A stretch of DNA of 64,000 nucleotides from Chitinibacter bivalviorum (lineage in GTDB: Bacteria; Pseudomonadota; Gammaproteobacteria; Burkholderiales; Chitinibacteraceae). Positions 40,115 through 49,508 of the stretch are shown in pieces. The notes below the pieces were generated by a model. It ran no database searches. It had not been told where the DNA came from and was given only the letters and a program-made list of their open reading frames with translations. Position numbers and translations under genes: made by a program. Position 1 is the stretch's first letter. The number at the start of each line of letters is the position of its first letter. Location of the stretch: the NCBI RefSeq assembly GCF_013403565.1, contig NZ_CP058627.1, positions 2,852,001 to 2,916,000 on the forward strand. The letters run 5' to 3'.

Positions 40115-40148
40115 CTACTGACTAGTAGACAATGCTACTGATGAGTAG
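40115..40148. promoter_or_regulatory. Tandem palindromes upstream of the DUF4397 gene (operator candidate)
   Basis: Two palindromes of the form CTACT-N4-AGTAG lie at 40115-40128 (CTACTGACTAGTAG) and 40135-40148 (CTACTGATGAGTAG). Their centres are 20 bases apart, close to two turns of DNA, so two dimers could bind the same face. They sit about 90 bases before the DUF4397 start. The regulator is unknown. Confidence 0.6.
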
Positions 40149-40239
40149 TATATTGAACTGGTCGGTTTTGATGCCGCGGATGTCGTTACAGTTGTTTGTG
40201 CGCTTTAAAAAAATGAAATCAAATCATTAGGAGAAAGTC

Positions 40240-41574
40240 ATGAATACCATCAGCAAATGGCTCGTTATTTTAGCCGCAGGAACAGGTCTAACCGCCTGTG
40301 GCGGCGGTAGTGGTTCAACCCCCGCAGCTAGTACTGCGCAAATTCGGGTGGTACACCTATCGCCTGATGCACCCAATGTCGATGTTTATGCTAATGGGGC
40401 TAAAGCACTCAGCAATGTGCCCTACAAAGCCGCCAGCGGTTTGTTAACCGTACCGGCGGGTGATTTGGCCGTGAAAGTAACACCGACTGGCTCAACGACG
40501 TCTGTGATTTCGGCCACATTGCCATTGGCGAAAGACACCCTGACTACTGTGCTGGCCGTAAATGAAGTCGCCAAAATTGAGCCCTTGGTTATCTCTGAAT
40601 TAACAACGTTACCTACTGCGGGTAAAGCACGCTTACGTGTTGTCCACGCTGCTGCTGCCGCGCCTGCTGTGGATGTGTATGTGACTGCGCCAACCGCAGA
40701 TTTAAGCACTACGGCAGCTACATTAAGCGCAGTGCCATTTAAAGGCGTGTCAGGCAATCTGGAAGTCCCTCCCGCCGATTACCGTGTCCGCGTAACTGCT
40801 GCGGGTACAAAAACCGTGGTGTATGACTCTGGCACATTACCTGTTCCAGCAGGTGCTGATTTGCTGGCCGTCGCCGTTCCACAATCAAATGGCGCAGCAC
40901 CGATTAGCCTTTTGCTGGTCAATCGCAATGCGAGCAATAACGTCACCGAAGTGGCTGATGTGAATGCCAAACTGCGCGTGGTGCATGCTTCTCCCGATGC
41001 CCCTGCGGTTGATGTATTGGCCAATGGCGCGGCAGTCTTGAGCAATGTGCCGTTTTTTACTGCATCTAATTATCTGACAGTAGCGGCGCAAAAATACACG
41101 GTCAATTTAAATTTGGCTGGTACCGCGACCACCGCATTGAGCCAAGATATAACCCTTGATCGTGCGAATAACTACACAGTATTTGCCGTAGGGCTAGCTG
41201 CTGGAACGCCTGCATTGCAATACCTCGTCGCCAAAGATGATGCCAGCTTGCCAGCGACCGGCCAAATCAAAGTGCGTGTTGTGCATGCTTCACCTGATGC
41301 GCCTGCCGTTGATGTATATGCCAACGATGCCTTGGTCATGAGCAATGTGCCTTTCCCTGCGGTCGGCGATTACTTGAAAGTACCTGCGGGTGATTATGTC
41401 TTTAAATTGCGTGCAGCCGGCGCAGCCGCAAGCTCGGCGCCAGCCTTTACTTCCGGCACGGTGAGCACGACTGCGGGTAAAATCTACACGGTTGTTGCAC
41501 GTGGCTTATTTGCTAAAGCCGCCACGCCAGCCGATCCACAAGCATTCACTTTGAGTGTATTGGCTGATAATTAA
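40240..41574 (+). CDS. Lipoprotein with four DUF4397 repeats
   Basis: A 444-residue predicted lipoprotein: the signal MNTISKWLVILAAGTGLTAC ends in a lipobox with Cys20, then a Gly/Ser-rich linker. Four repeats follow, each opening with a variant of RVVHxSPDAPAVDVYANG: they begin near residues 35, 132, 245 and 345. Repeats 1, 3 and 4 are close to each other (SPDAP), while repeat 2 is divergent (AAAAAPAVDVYVTAP). DUF4397 domains are beta-rich, often in cell-surface proteins of unknown role. An AGGAG ribosome site precedes the ATG, and tandem palindromes lie upstream. Surface exposure or adhesion is a plausible but unproven role. Confidence 0.9.
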   Translation: MNTISKWLVILAAGTGLTACGGGSGSTPAASTAQIRVVHLSPDAPNVDVYANGAKALSNVPYKAASGLLTVPAGDLAVKVTPTGSTTSVISATLPLAKDTLTTVLAVNEVAKIEPLVISELTTLPTAGKARLRVVHAAAAAPAVDVYVTAPTADLSTTAATLSAVPFKGVSGNLEVPPADYRVRVTAAGTKTVVYDSGTLPVPAGADLLAVAVPQSNGAAPISLLLVNRNASNNVTEVADVNAKLRVVHASPDAPAVDVLANGAAVLSNVPFFTASNYLTVAAQKYTVNLNLAGTATTALSQDITLDRANNYTVFAVGLAAGTPALQYLVAKDDASLPATGQIKVRVVHASPDAPAVDVYANDALVMSNVPFPAVGDYLKVPAGDYVFKLRAAGAAASSAPAFTSGTVSTTAGKIYTVVARGLFAKAATPADPQAFTLSVLADN

Positions 41575-41590
41575 GCCAAGTGAAATGTGA

Positions 41591-41620
41591 AAATGCCGCT
41601 CAAATTGAGCGGCATTTTTT
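41591..41620. terminator. Bidirectional terminator between DUF4397 and aas genes
   Basis: AAATGCCGCTCA and TGAGCGGCATTT form a 12-bp stem with loop AAT, flanked by A and T tracts, between two convergent genes. Confidence 0.92.
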
Positions 41621-41647
41621 ATGCTTGGTCGTAGCTAAAGCGAGGCA

Positions 41648-43792
41648 TTAACTGTCACTGGCCCACGATTTCAGCGTTAAATAATCGGTTTTTCCTGTGC
41701 CCAATAAGGGAATTGCTGCCACGTGGCGTATATCACGCGGCACGGCCAATTCGGCGGCGCCTAATTCGCGGGCGGCGGCGAGCAGGTTGTCGCGGCTTAG
41801 CTCGGCGTGCGTGGTAAAGAGCACCAATGCTTCACCCTTTGCATCGTCAGCGCGAGCGCTACTGGCGTGCATAAAATCGGGCGCTGCTTGCCGGGCAATT
41901 TGCTCGACGACTTCCAGCGACACCATTTCGCCGGCGATTTTGGCAAAGCGTTTAGCTCGACCCTGAATGCTGATAAATCCATCGGCATCCAGCTTAACGA
42001 TATCGCCCGTGTCATACCAAGTGATGCCGTCTTCGCTGGGCAAGACTTCCAATTGCCCGGGGTTTTCGTAGCGTAAATAGCCTTTCATGACATTGGGGCC
42101 GCTGACCCATAATTGGCCGCCTTCTGGCACACCTGCTACGGGTATCAGCTTGAGCTTCATACCTGGCGCGAGTTGACCGACAGTACCTATCTTGCTGGCC
42201 ATGGGCACATTCACTGCCACAACGGGGGCGCACTCGGTGACGCCGTAGCCTTCCAAAATACGAATGCCAAATTGCTCGATGTAATTGCGACGTACCGTTT
42301 CATTGAGCTTTTCCGCGCCTGCGACCACATAGCGCAGGCGGCCAAAATCATAGGGATGCGCAAACTTGGCGTAGTTGCCCAAAAAGGTGCTGGTGCCAAA
42401 TAGCACCGAGCAGCCTCGGTCGTAAACAATTTCGGGAATGATGCGATAGTGCAGTGGGCTAGGGTATAAAAAGACCGGAATACCCGTCACCAGCGGCAGC
42501 AGCGCGCAGGCCGTTAAGCCAAATGAGTGGAATAGCGGTAGCGCCACCATAAATTTATCGCGCGGCGTAAAGTCGGCCAAGGCGCGGATTTGCGCCACAT
42601 TGGCCAGCAGCGAATTATGGCTGTGAACTACGCCTTTCGGTTTGCCTTCCGAACCCGAGGTAAACAAGATCACCGCTGCGTCGTTGGGCGCTTGTTCGAT
42701 GGCAATACTACTGGGTAGTAGTTGGGCTAAAACAATCATCAATTTGTCGCCCAAGCCTAGGCGTGAGCGCAAATCTTCGAGGTATAGCACTTCGATGCCG
42801 GGCAATTGCTCAATCAAAGCGTCGAGCTTGCCTTTGGCAATAAAGGCGCGCGAAGTGACGATGGTTTTGATCTGCGCGGCAATACATGCCGCCAGTATGC
42901 CGTCGCGGCCCGCGCTGTAATTGAGCATCGCGGGGATACGTGCCCGAGCGCTGAGCGCAAACAGCAAAGCCAAGGTCGGCGTGGTATTGGGCAATAACAC
43001 GCCGATGGTGTCTTTGGCTTGCGAAATTTGATTCACAATTCGCGCCAAGCCGATGATTTTTTGCGTCAGGCTGCCGTAGCTTTCCTCGTTTTGCGAAATA
43101 TCTTCCACCACGCTAAATTGCCGGCCAAATGCTTGTTGTGCATCGAGGTAGGCGCGATACAAGGTGCGCTCTGGCCGAGTGGCGACGAGCATTTCCAGCA
43201 AAATATCGCGCATCAATTGCCCCGCTTTGCGCCGACGCGCTTTGGCGGACGGTAACTCAGGCATGGCGATCGCGCGGCGTCCTAGCACTTGCAAGCTGAT
43301 TTTGGGGAAGAGCGTGCGCGGATAAATGCCACCAAGCCGACTAAAAAAGGTGCGTGAGGCGCCACTGATCCGCACCGGCACGATGGTCGCGCCAGTGCGC
43401 GCCGCGGCAAACGCCGCGCCATCATAGACTTTCATCAAGGAGCCCGTCGTCGTGATGCGACCTTCGGGGAAAATCACCACCGGTTTGCCCGCTTCAAGCA
43501 GGCGCACGACGGCTTTAATGGCCAGCGGATTGGTCGGGTCGACGGCGAGATAATCGGTGAGGCTGAGAAACAGGCGGAAAAACCAGTTGTTGGCGACGGT
43601 CGTGTGAACGACAAACGTCGCATCAATCGGCAGGTGCGCCGCCAGCAAAATGCCGTCGATAAATGACTCATGATTGGCGACAATCAGAGTGCGCGGATTG
43701 TGAAAAACGCTGAAATCACCTTTGATACGCAGGCGGAAAAACACGCCACAGAGCAATTTCATACTATTGCGAAATAATGCCTTTAACATCAT
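41648..43792 (-). CDS. aas: Bifunctional acyltransferase / acyl-ACP synthetase (Aas-like)
   Basis: A 714-residue fusion. The N-terminal PlsC-type acyltransferase (about 1-200) has the HX4D motif NHESFID and the substrate motif FPEGR. The C-terminal half (about 240-714) is an AMP-forming ligase with LFTSGSEGKPKGVVHSHN, the GYGVTE core (EGYGVTECAP) and the WYDTGDIVKLD hinge region. E. coli Aas re-acylates 2-acyl-glycerophosphoethanolamine with fatty acids activated on ACP, so recycling of lysophospholipid at the inner membrane is the likely role. No MFS domain is fused here. It stands alone on the minus strand. Confidence 0.82.
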   Translation of the reverse strand: MMLKALFRNSMKLLCGVFFRLRIKGDFSVFHNPRTLIVANHESFIDGILLAAHLPIDATFVVHTTVANNWFFRLFLSLTDYLAVDPTNPLAIKAVVRLLEAGKPVVIFPEGRITTTGSLMKVYDGAAFAAARTGATIVPVRISGASRTFFSRLGGIYPRTLFPKISLQVLGRRAIAMPELPSAKARRRKAGQLMRDILLEMLVATRPERTLYRAYLDAQQAFGRQFSVVEDISQNEESYGSLTQKIIGLARIVNQISQAKDTIGVLLPNTTPTLALLFALSARARIPAMLNYSAGRDGILAACIAAQIKTIVTSRAFIAKGKLDALIEQLPGIEVLYLEDLRSRLGLGDKLMIVLAQLLPSSIAIEQAPNDAAVILFTSGSEGKPKGVVHSHNSLLANVAQIRALADFTPRDKFMVALPLFHSFGLTACALLPLVTGIPVFLYPSPLHYRIIPEIVYDRGCSVLFGTSTFLGNYAKFAHPYDFGRLRYVVAGAEKLNETVRRNYIEQFGIRILEGYGVTECAPVVAVNVPMASKIGTVGQLAPGMKLKLIPVAGVPEGGQLWVSGPNVMKGYLRYENPGQLEVLPSEDGITWYDTGDIVKLDADGFISIQGRAKRFAKIAGEMVSLEVVEQIARQAAPDFMHASSARADDAKGEALVLFTTHAELSRDNLLAAARELGAAELAVPRDIRHVAAIPLLGTGKTDYLTLKSWASDS

Positions 43793-43913
43793 GGCGCGGC
43801 CTGTAGCGGTTTTTTTGACATCCTATCTTAGCAATAAATCGCTGTGGCTGGTTTGAAGCGGGGCTTTGGCGACAAAAATGCCGTGAATACAGCGCGGCGT
43901 GGCTGGGGATAGG

Positions 43914-43962
43914 TATAATGTCGTCTATACTGCTATTAGCAAAATACCCTGATCGGGTATTT
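43914..43962 (+). promoter_or_regulatory. Candidate -10 box and hairpin before the YecA-like gene
   Basis: TATAAT at 43914-43919 lies about 85 bases upstream of the YecA/UPF0149 ATG. An 8-bp inverted repeat AAATACCC-TGATC-GGGTATTT lies at 43942-43962 in the likely leader. No good -35 is visible, so both roles are tentative. Confidence 0.4.
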
Positions 43963-44004
43963 GTTTGAAAACCTTAATAATCATTACTTCCAGGTAAATA
44001 CATC

Positions 44005-44616
44005 ATGGCAAAAATGCTAGACCAAGCACTGACCGACGAAGAATTGGATCTGCTGGATCAATTCTTGTATTCAGATGCGGTGGGCAAAGACGCAATGTCA
44101 TTGTCGATGTTGCATGGTTATCTCACTGCGATTTTGGTGGGGCCTGCGCAAGTAATGCCGACTGAATGGCTAGGCCAAATTTGGGATAAACCTGAAGCGG
44201 TGATTTTTGCCTTGCCCGAAGCTGATGCGATCATTGATTTGGTGATGCGCCTCTATAACCAAATCGCCGACGAGTTAGCGCAAGAACCCCCGATTTACGA
44301 GCCGATGCTGTATTGGGAAGACGATACACAGCAAAACTCGAGCATCGAAGAATGGAGCTTGGGCTTCTGCTTTGGTGCCGGTTTGGCCGAAGAAGAATGG
44401 CAGCCGCTGCTCGATGAAGAAGAAGGTCAATTTATGTTTATGGCCATCATGAGTGGCTCGGATGATGAGATGCGCGCCGATATGGAGCGCGAAGGCATTA
44501 ATCTGGTTCAACATGATAATGAGATTGCCGAGCAACTGCCCGAGATGGTGCTGGAGATTCGCGATTTCTTCCGTAATCGCCAGATTAGCGAAGGTGGAAA
44601 GCACCGCCTGCATTGA
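44005..44616 (+). CDS. UPF0149/YecA-family protein
   Basis: A 203-residue acidic protein of the YgfB/YecA (UPF0149) group: ALTDEELDLLDQFLYSD at the start, the conserved SLSMLHGYLTAILVGPAQVMP with the HGY motif, and WSLGFCFGAGLAEEEWQPLLD in the middle. Here the zinc-binding SEC-C-like tail of some YecA proteins is absent. The function of this family is not established. AGGTAAA lies before the ATG, and a strong terminator follows, so it is monocistronic. Confidence 0.87.
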   Translation: MAKMLDQALTDEELDLLDQFLYSDAVGKDAMSLSMLHGYLTAILVGPAQVMPTEWLGQIWDKPEAVIFALPEADAIIDLVMRLYNQIADELAQEPPIYEPMLYWEDDTQQNSSIEEWSLGFCFGAGLAEEEWQPLLDEEEGQFMFMAIMSGSDDEMRADMEREGINLVQHDNEIAEQLPEMVLEIRDFFRNRQISEGGKHRLH

Positions 44617-44640
44617 GATCAGCGCGAATTTGCTAGCCAG

Positions 44641-44663
44641 AGCCCACGAGAGTGGGCTTTTTT
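44641..44663 (+). terminator. Intrinsic terminator of the YecA-like gene
   Basis: A 7-bp stem AGCCCAC / GTGGGCT with GAGA loop and a T6 tract lies 25 bases after the stop codon. Confidence 0.9.
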
Positions 44664-44828
44664 CATTTTTAAGCTAATACCTGTCGCCGTCTTACATCAG
44701 CAAATTAGTATTTTCTTGCACTGCAGCATCGATATTCTTACAATTGCCCTCATAAAAATAAGTACGGGTTAATACCTATGCGCATTAGGTATTTGATTCC
44801 ATTCGAACAATAACAGGGGCAAGGAAAA

Positions 44829-45401
44829 ATGAAAGTCTCAATTAAGACGCTAGGCTTTACCGCAGTCGCATTGATTGTCGCCGTGGCGATTGGCAATAAA
44901 TGGGTCATGGCAGGTAGCCAGGATGCTGAAAAAGCACCTGCAAAGCGTAAAAATAATCCATGCGAATACACCGCCGATTTCAAAGACAACGGTAATGGCA
45001 CGCTGACAGATCCAAGCACTGGCCTCGTATGGCAAACCTGTGCTTTGGGGCAAACCTGGCATGGTGGTTGCAGCGGTAATGCCACCTTGATGAATCAAGC
45101 GGAAGCGATGAAAGCCGCTGAAAATAGTAGCTATCAAAATGCCAGTGGCTGGCGCTTACCGACGAAAAATGAATTGGCTGGCATTATGGTGACAGCCGAA
45201 TGTAAAGATGCCAAGAAATGGATCGATCCGCGCCTAGCCACGCCGATTGATGGTAAAGACGATTTGGGCTCGTACTGGACATCGACCGAATATGGTACCG
45301 ATGGTTATCTGGTTTGGTATGCCAATCTGAACACTGGCTATATGGGTGGCATTAATAACGTTAATTTTAATGCGGTACGTCTCGTTCGTTCGGGTAGCTA
45401 A
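44829..45401 (+). CDS. DUF1566 (Lcl C-terminal) domain protein, exported
   Basis: A 190-residue protein with an N-terminal membrane helix or uncleaved signal (about 8-28), then a DUF1566 domain: DNGNGTLTDPSTGLVWQTCALGQTW, GWRLPTKNELAGIM and the C-terminal YWTSTEYGTD with VRLVRSG. The domain has a C-type-lectin-like, FGE-sulfatase-like look and is often found in exported bacterial proteins of unknown role, including Legionella collagen-like protein Lcl. AAGGAAAA is a good ribosome site before the ATG. It stands alone. Surface attachment is a reasonable guess, not a demonstrated role. Confidence 0.88.
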   Translation: MKVSIKTLGFTAVALIVAVAIGNKWVMAGSQDAEKAPAKRKNNPCEYTADFKDNGNGTLTDPSTGLVWQTCALGQTWHGGCSGNATLMNQAEAMKAAENSSYQNASGWRLPTKNELAGIMVTAECKDAKKWIDPRLATPIDGKDDLGSYWTSTEYGTDGYLVWYANLNTGYMGGINNVNFNAVRLVRSGS

Positions 45402-45489
45402 TAACGTTTAGTCTGCGCACGGCGCTGTCATCGGGTAAAATGTCGTTTTGATTTGAAAAACGGCGATTGACCGCCGTGCAAGGATATTT

Positions 45490-46581
45490 ATGAGCCTCAA
45501 GTGCGGCATTGTCGGCTTGCCGAATGTGGGTAAATCCACACTGTTTAACGCTTTGACCAAGGCTGGCATCGAAGCGTCAAATTATCCCTTCTGTACCATC
45601 GAGCCTAATGTCGGCATCGTTGAAGTACCAGATCATCGTTTGGCTGAATTATCGGCCATTATCAATCCGCAAAAAATCCAACCTGCGATCGTTGAATTTG
45701 TCGATATCGCTGGTCTAGTGGCTGGCGCATCGAAAGGTGAAGGCTTGGGCAATCAGTTCCTCGCCAATATCCGCGAAACCGATGCCATCGTGAACGTGGT
45801 ACGTTGTTTTGAAAACGACAACATTATTCACGTCGCAGGCCGCGTAGACCCGATCGACGACATTATCGTGATCGGCACCGAGCTGGCTTTGGCGGATATG
45901 AATACCGTAGAAAAAGCCATCCAGCGCGAAGGCAAAAAAGCGCGTTCGGGTGATAAAGAAGCGCTGGCGCAAATCGCCGTGCTGGAAAAATTGCTGCCGC
46001 ATTTGAATGAAGGCAAACCAGCGCGTTCATTCAAAATGAGCGACGACGAAAAACAAGCCATTAAATCTTTGTGCCTGCTGACGATTAAGCCTGCGATGTA
46101 CGTCGCGAACGTGGCCGAAGACGGTTTTGAAAATAACCCATTGCTCGATAAAGTAACGGCACATGCCGCGGCCGAAGGCGCACCTGTGGTTGCCGTTTGT
46201 GCTGCAATCGAATCTGAAATCGCCGAATTGGATGATGCTGATAAAGCTGAGTTTTTGTCGTCAATCGGCCAAGATGAGCCAGGCTTGAATCGCCTGATTC
46301 GCGTCGGCTACGATCTACTCGGCCTGCAAACCTACTTCACTGCTGGTGTGAAAGAAGTACGTGCTTGGACAATCCACAAAGGCGATACTGCCCCACAAGC
46401 TGCGGGTGTGATCCACACGGATTTCGAGCGCGGATTTATTCGTGCCCAAACGATTGCCTATGCCGATTTCATCCAGTACAAGGGTGAGCAAGGCGCCAAA
46501 GAAGCGGGCAAAATGCGCGCTGAGGGCAAGGAATATGTCGTGAAAGATGGTGATGTTTTGAATTTCTTGTTTAACGTCTAA
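45490..46581 (+). CDS. ychF: Redox-regulated ATPase YchF
   Basis: A 363-residue Obg-family P-loop protein that hydrolyses ATP rather than GTP. Walker [10 protein letters not shown] (9-17), switch motif [18 protein letters not shown] (G3) and a non-canonical G4 NVAE instead of NKxD, which explains its ATP preference. The C-terminal TGS domain has [16 protein letters not shown] sequence and RGFIRAQ, ending [10 protein letters not shown]. It is universally conserved and linked to oxidative stress responses and ribosomes. AAGGATATTT precedes the ATG. YggX follows 53 bases downstream, and may be co-expressed. Confidence 0.97.
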   Translation: MSLKCGIVGLPNVGKSTLFNALTKAGIEASNYPFCTIEPNVGIVEVPDHRLAELSAIINPQKIQPAIVEFVDIAGLVAGASKGEGLGNQFLANIRETDAIVNVVRCFENDNIIHVAGRVDPIDDIIVIGTELALADMNTVEKAIQREGKKARSGDKEALAQIAVLEKLLPHLNEGKPARSFKMSDDEKQAIKSLCLLTIKPAMYVANVAEDGFENNPLLDKVTAHAAAEGAPVVAVCAAIESEIAELDDADKAEFLSSIGQDEPGLNRLIRVGYDLLGLQTYFTAGVKEVRAWTIHKGDTAPQAAGVIHTDFERGFIRAQTIAYADFIQYKGEQGAKEAGKMRAEGKEYVVKDGDVLNFLFNV

Positions 46582-46634
46582 GTTGACTTGTCACGCTGAT
46601 GTAACATTAACGTCATAATATGAAGGACTGAGCA

Positions 46635-46901
46635 ATGAGTCGCACTGTAAATTGTGTCAAACTAGGTCGTGAAGCTGAGGGTTTGGATTTTCCACCCGTT
46701 CCTGGCGAATTGGGCAAAAAGCTCTACGACAACGTTTCCAAAGAAGCATGGCAAGCTTGGGTGAAACACCAAACCATGCTGATTAATGAAAACCGCCTCA
46801 GCCTTGCTGATCCAAGCGCACGCAAATACTTGCAACAGCAATTGGAAAACTACTTCTGGGGTTCAGGTGCAGATGCCATTCAAGGCTTTGTTCCACAGTA
46901 A
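46635..46901 (+). CDS. yggX: Fe(2+)-trafficking protein YggX
   Basis: An 88-residue protein that protects iron-sulfur clusters from oxidants. The motif [20 protein letters not shown] with conserved Cys7, then [21 protein letters not shown] and the C-terminal helical part ending [16 protein letters not shown], is characteristic. It has AAGGA before the ATG. It lies between ychF, a redox-responsive ATPase, and ppk1. Confidence 0.95.
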   Translation: MSRTVNCVKLGREAEGLDFPPVPGELGKKLYDNVSKEAWQAWVKHQTMLINENRLSLADPSARKYLQQQLENYFWGSGADAIQGFVPQ

Positions 46902-46914
46902 TCTCGTAATGATT

Positions 46915-47090
46915 CAGGCCGCATAATGCGGCCTGATGTGCTTCATGAGCACGTCTTGTTATGCGGGTAATTCCCTAGAGTAGGTGTAGGAATAATTTTT
47001 GCAGCAGTGAGATTTGCGCCTGCCAAATGGGTGGTTAGCCAGAGGCAAGAAGCTGCTACTGCTGCAATGCAGCGCAGGCCGCACGGCCTG
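46915..47090. repeat. Two related hairpins between yggX and ppk1
   Basis: CAGGCCGCA-TAA-TGCGGCCTG at 46915-46935 and CAGGCC-GCAC-GGCCTG at 47075-47090 share the arm CAGGCC. Neither has a strong T-tract, so they are not clear terminators. The second sits just before the ppk1 ribosome site and could influence its leader. No gene is seen in between. Confidence 0.45.
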
Positions 47091-47124
47091 TAGTGTCTAA
47101 AGCAGCCAAAATAAGAGCGATGTT

Positions 47125-49203
47125 ATGACGTATAAACCTGCCGACAATCAACTCATGCTCAATCGTGAATTGGGCTTATTGGAATTTAATCGCCGTGTGC
47201 TGGCGCAAGCCGAAGACGCACGCAATCCGCTGTTGGAGCGATTAAAGTTTCTGTGCATTGTGTCGAGCAACCTCGATGAATTTTTCGAAGTACGCATTGC
47301 GTGGTTGAAAGAAAATATGCGTCATAACCCGACGCGCTTGCTGCCAGAAGGGCTGACACCGCATCAGGCTTTTGATCTGGTTTGCATCGAAGCGCATGAT
47401 CTGGTTGAACGCCAATATCGTATTTTGCGCGAAACGATTTTCCCGGCAATGGAAGAAGAAGGCATTTATTTCTTCCGCCGTAGCTTGTGGACCGACGCGC
47501 AGCGCGCGTGGGTTAAAGATTATTTTTTCCGCGAATTGATGCCGATTTTGACGCCGATCGGGCTCGATCCTTCGCATCCATTCCCGCGCTTGTCGAACAA
47601 AATCCTGAACTTTGTGGTTGAACTCGAAGGCCGTGATGCCTTTGGTCGCAATTCAGGGATCGCGATTGTGCAAGCGCCACGCATTTTGCCGCGTTTTGTC
47701 AAAATGCCACCTGAAATCGCCGGTACCGAGCATGGCTTTGTGTTCCTGTCGTCGATTATGCACGCACACATTGATGAGCTGTTTGCTGGCATGCATGTGC
47801 TGGGTTGCTACCAATTCCGCGTTACACGCGATTCGGATGTGTCGGTTGATGATGAAGACATCAAAGACTTGCGCGCGGCGATTGAAGGCGAATTGTCGCA
47901 GCGCCCATTCGGCGATGCGGTTCGCTTGGAAGTGGCCGACAATTGCCCGAAACACGTGCAAGACTTCTTGTCGCAGCAGTTTGGTCTGACCGATGCTGAT
48001 GTGTACCGCGTCAATGGCCCGGTCAATATGGTGCGCTTGATGCAAGTGCCTGATCAGGTCGAGCGCCCAGATTTGAAATACCAGCCTTTTATGCCGGGTA
48101 TTCCACCCGAATTGCGCAACCAAAGCGATTATTTCGCCGCGATTCGCCATGGCGACATTTTGTTGCACCATCCGTACCAGAGCTTTACGCCGGTGGTTGA
48201 CTTCCTGCAGCAAGCAGCACGTGATCCCGCGGTCGTCGCCATTAAAATGACAATTTACCGCACGGGTGCAGAGTCCATTTTGATGGATGCACTACAAGAA
48301 GCGGCGGTGCGCGGTAAAGAAGTGACCGTGGTCGTTGAGTTGATGGCGCGCTTTGACGAAGAAGCCAATATCAATTGGGCGGCTAAACTCGAACGCGCAG
48401 GCGCACACGTCGTGTATGGCGTGTACGGCTATAAAACACACGCGAAAATGCTATTGGTGGTCCGCCGTGAAGAAGGTCTGCTCAAGCGCTATGCGCATGT
48501 GGGGACGGGTAATTACCACCCACGCACTGCTAAGCTTTATACCGACTTTGGTTTGTTCACCGCTAATCGCGAAGTGACCAGCGATGTGAATGATGTGTTT
48601 ATGCAGCTGACCGGCTTGGGTCTGGCTGGCGATCACCACCAGCTCTGGCAAGCGCCGTTCACATTGCATAGCAATTTTATTGCGGCGATTGAGCGCGAAA
48701 TCGTGCACGCGAAAGCAGGCAAAAAAGCCGTGATTATCGCCAAGATGAATGCGCTGCTGGAGCCGACGATTATCGATAAACTGTACGAAGCCTCCGGCGC
48801 GGGCGTGACGATCCATCTTATCGTGCGTGGCGTCTGCGCGCTGCGCCCAGGTTTGCCAGGAATTTCGGAAAATATCCGGGTGCGCTCGATTGTCGGCCGC
48901 TTCCTTGAGCATCACCGCGTGTATTACTTCCTCAATGATGGCGCTGAAGATGTTTATTTATCCAGCGCTGATTGGATGGGCCGCAATTTATTCCGCCGGA
49001 TCGAGATTGCCTTCCCTGTACTCAGCCCGAAAGTAAAACGTCGTGTTATCCGCGAAAGCTTAAGACCATTCTTGGTGGACAATACGCAGGCTTGGGAAAT
49101 GTTGTCTGATGGTCGTTATCGCCGCAAAGTGGCGCGTGGCGATAAAATCCGCTCAGCTCAAGGTTTGATGTTGGGTGATTTGACTGCCGGTACTCGCACT
49201 TAA
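47125..49203 (+). CDS. ppk1: Polyphosphate kinase 1
   Basis: A 692-residue enzyme that makes and uses inorganic polyphosphate. The N-terminal domain has LNRELGLLEFNRRVLAQAED and SSNLDEFFEVRI, the middle holds the HKD-type catalytic half with HVGTGNYHPRTAKLYTDFG (candidate phospho-His458), and the C-terminal part ends with SSADWMGRNLFRRIE and a second His motif nearby. Length matches the family. The gene follows two small hairpins and is followed by a terminator. It lies 0.5 kb before the hem gene cluster. Confidence 0.96.
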   Translation: MTYKPADNQLMLNRELGLLEFNRRVLAQAEDARNPLLERLKFLCIVSSNLDEFFEVRIAWLKENMRHNPTRLLPEGLTPHQAFDLVCIEAHDLVERQYRILRETIFPAMEEEGIYFFRRSLWTDAQRAWVKDYFFRELMPILTPIGLDPSHPFPRLSNKILNFVVELEGRDAFGRNSGIAIVQAPRILPRFVKMPPEIAGTEHGFVFLSSIMHAHIDELFAGMHVLGCYQFRVTRDSDVSVDDEDIKDLRAAIEGELSQRPFGDAVRLEVADNCPKHVQDFLSQQFGLTDADVYRVNGPVNMVRLMQVPDQVERPDLKYQPFMPGIPPELRNQSDYFAAIRHGDILLHHPYQSFTPVVDFLQQAARDPAVVAIKMTIYRTGAESILMDALQEAAVRGKEVTVVVELMARFDEEANINWAAKLERAGAHVVYGVYGYKTHAKMLLVVRREEGLLKRYAHVGTGNYHPRTAKLYTDFGLFTANREVTSDVNDVFMQLTGLGLAGDHHQLWQAPFTLHSNFIAAIEREIVHAKAGKKAVIIAKMNALLEPTIIDKLYEASGAGVTIHLIVRGVCALRPGLPGISENIRVRSIVGRFLEHHRVYYFLNDGAEDVYLSSADWMGRNLFRRIEIAFPVLSPKVKRRVIRESLRPFLVDNTQAWEMLSDGRYRRKVARGDKIRSAQGLMLGDLTAGTRT

Positions 49204-49270
49204 TTGAACGCAGTTGGCCTCACTTTTTAGGTGGGGTATTCTGCTGAGAGCTCTATTTTCAATAATCTTT

Positions 49271-49307
49271 GGCCGTATACATTGCAAATGTATGCGGCCT
49301 TTGTTTT
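49271..49307 (+). terminator. Intrinsic terminator of ppk1
   Basis: A 13-bp stem GGCCGTATACATT / AATGTATGCGGCC with one G-U pair and loop GCA, followed by TTTGTTTTG, lies 67 bases after ppk1. Confidence 0.85.
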
Positions 49308-49468
49308 GTTTGCTGCAAGATTGGTGTTAATCAAATCAGTGTTGGGTTAGCAATAGATGTAGCAAATCTGTAATCAAAGCATGGTAATTTAATGGCGGGA
49401 GATTGGGATTTTTTGCCGAATTGCCAAGTCAATTGCGGCTATCACCTATACTTTTCAGTCTTTTAAGT

Positions 49469-49483
49469 GACCATAATGTGGTC
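49469..49483. promoter_or_regulatory. Small palindrome in the leader of the 47-residue ORF
   Basis: GACCA-TAATG-TGGTC is an inverted repeat 25 bases before the ORF start, in the otherwise gene-free stretch 49308-49508. It could be an operator or a leader hairpin. Confidence 0.4.
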
Positions 49484-49508
49484 TTAGTATCAATTGGAGG
49501 TAATACCA

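Noticed and set aside
43942-43962. A terminator for the upstream region
   Set aside because: The hairpin lies in the likely leader of the YecA-like gene with only a weak T run, and no plus-strand gene precedes it.
46915-46935. A terminator after yggX
   Set aside because: The stem is strong but no T-tract follows, so it is listed only as a hairpin.
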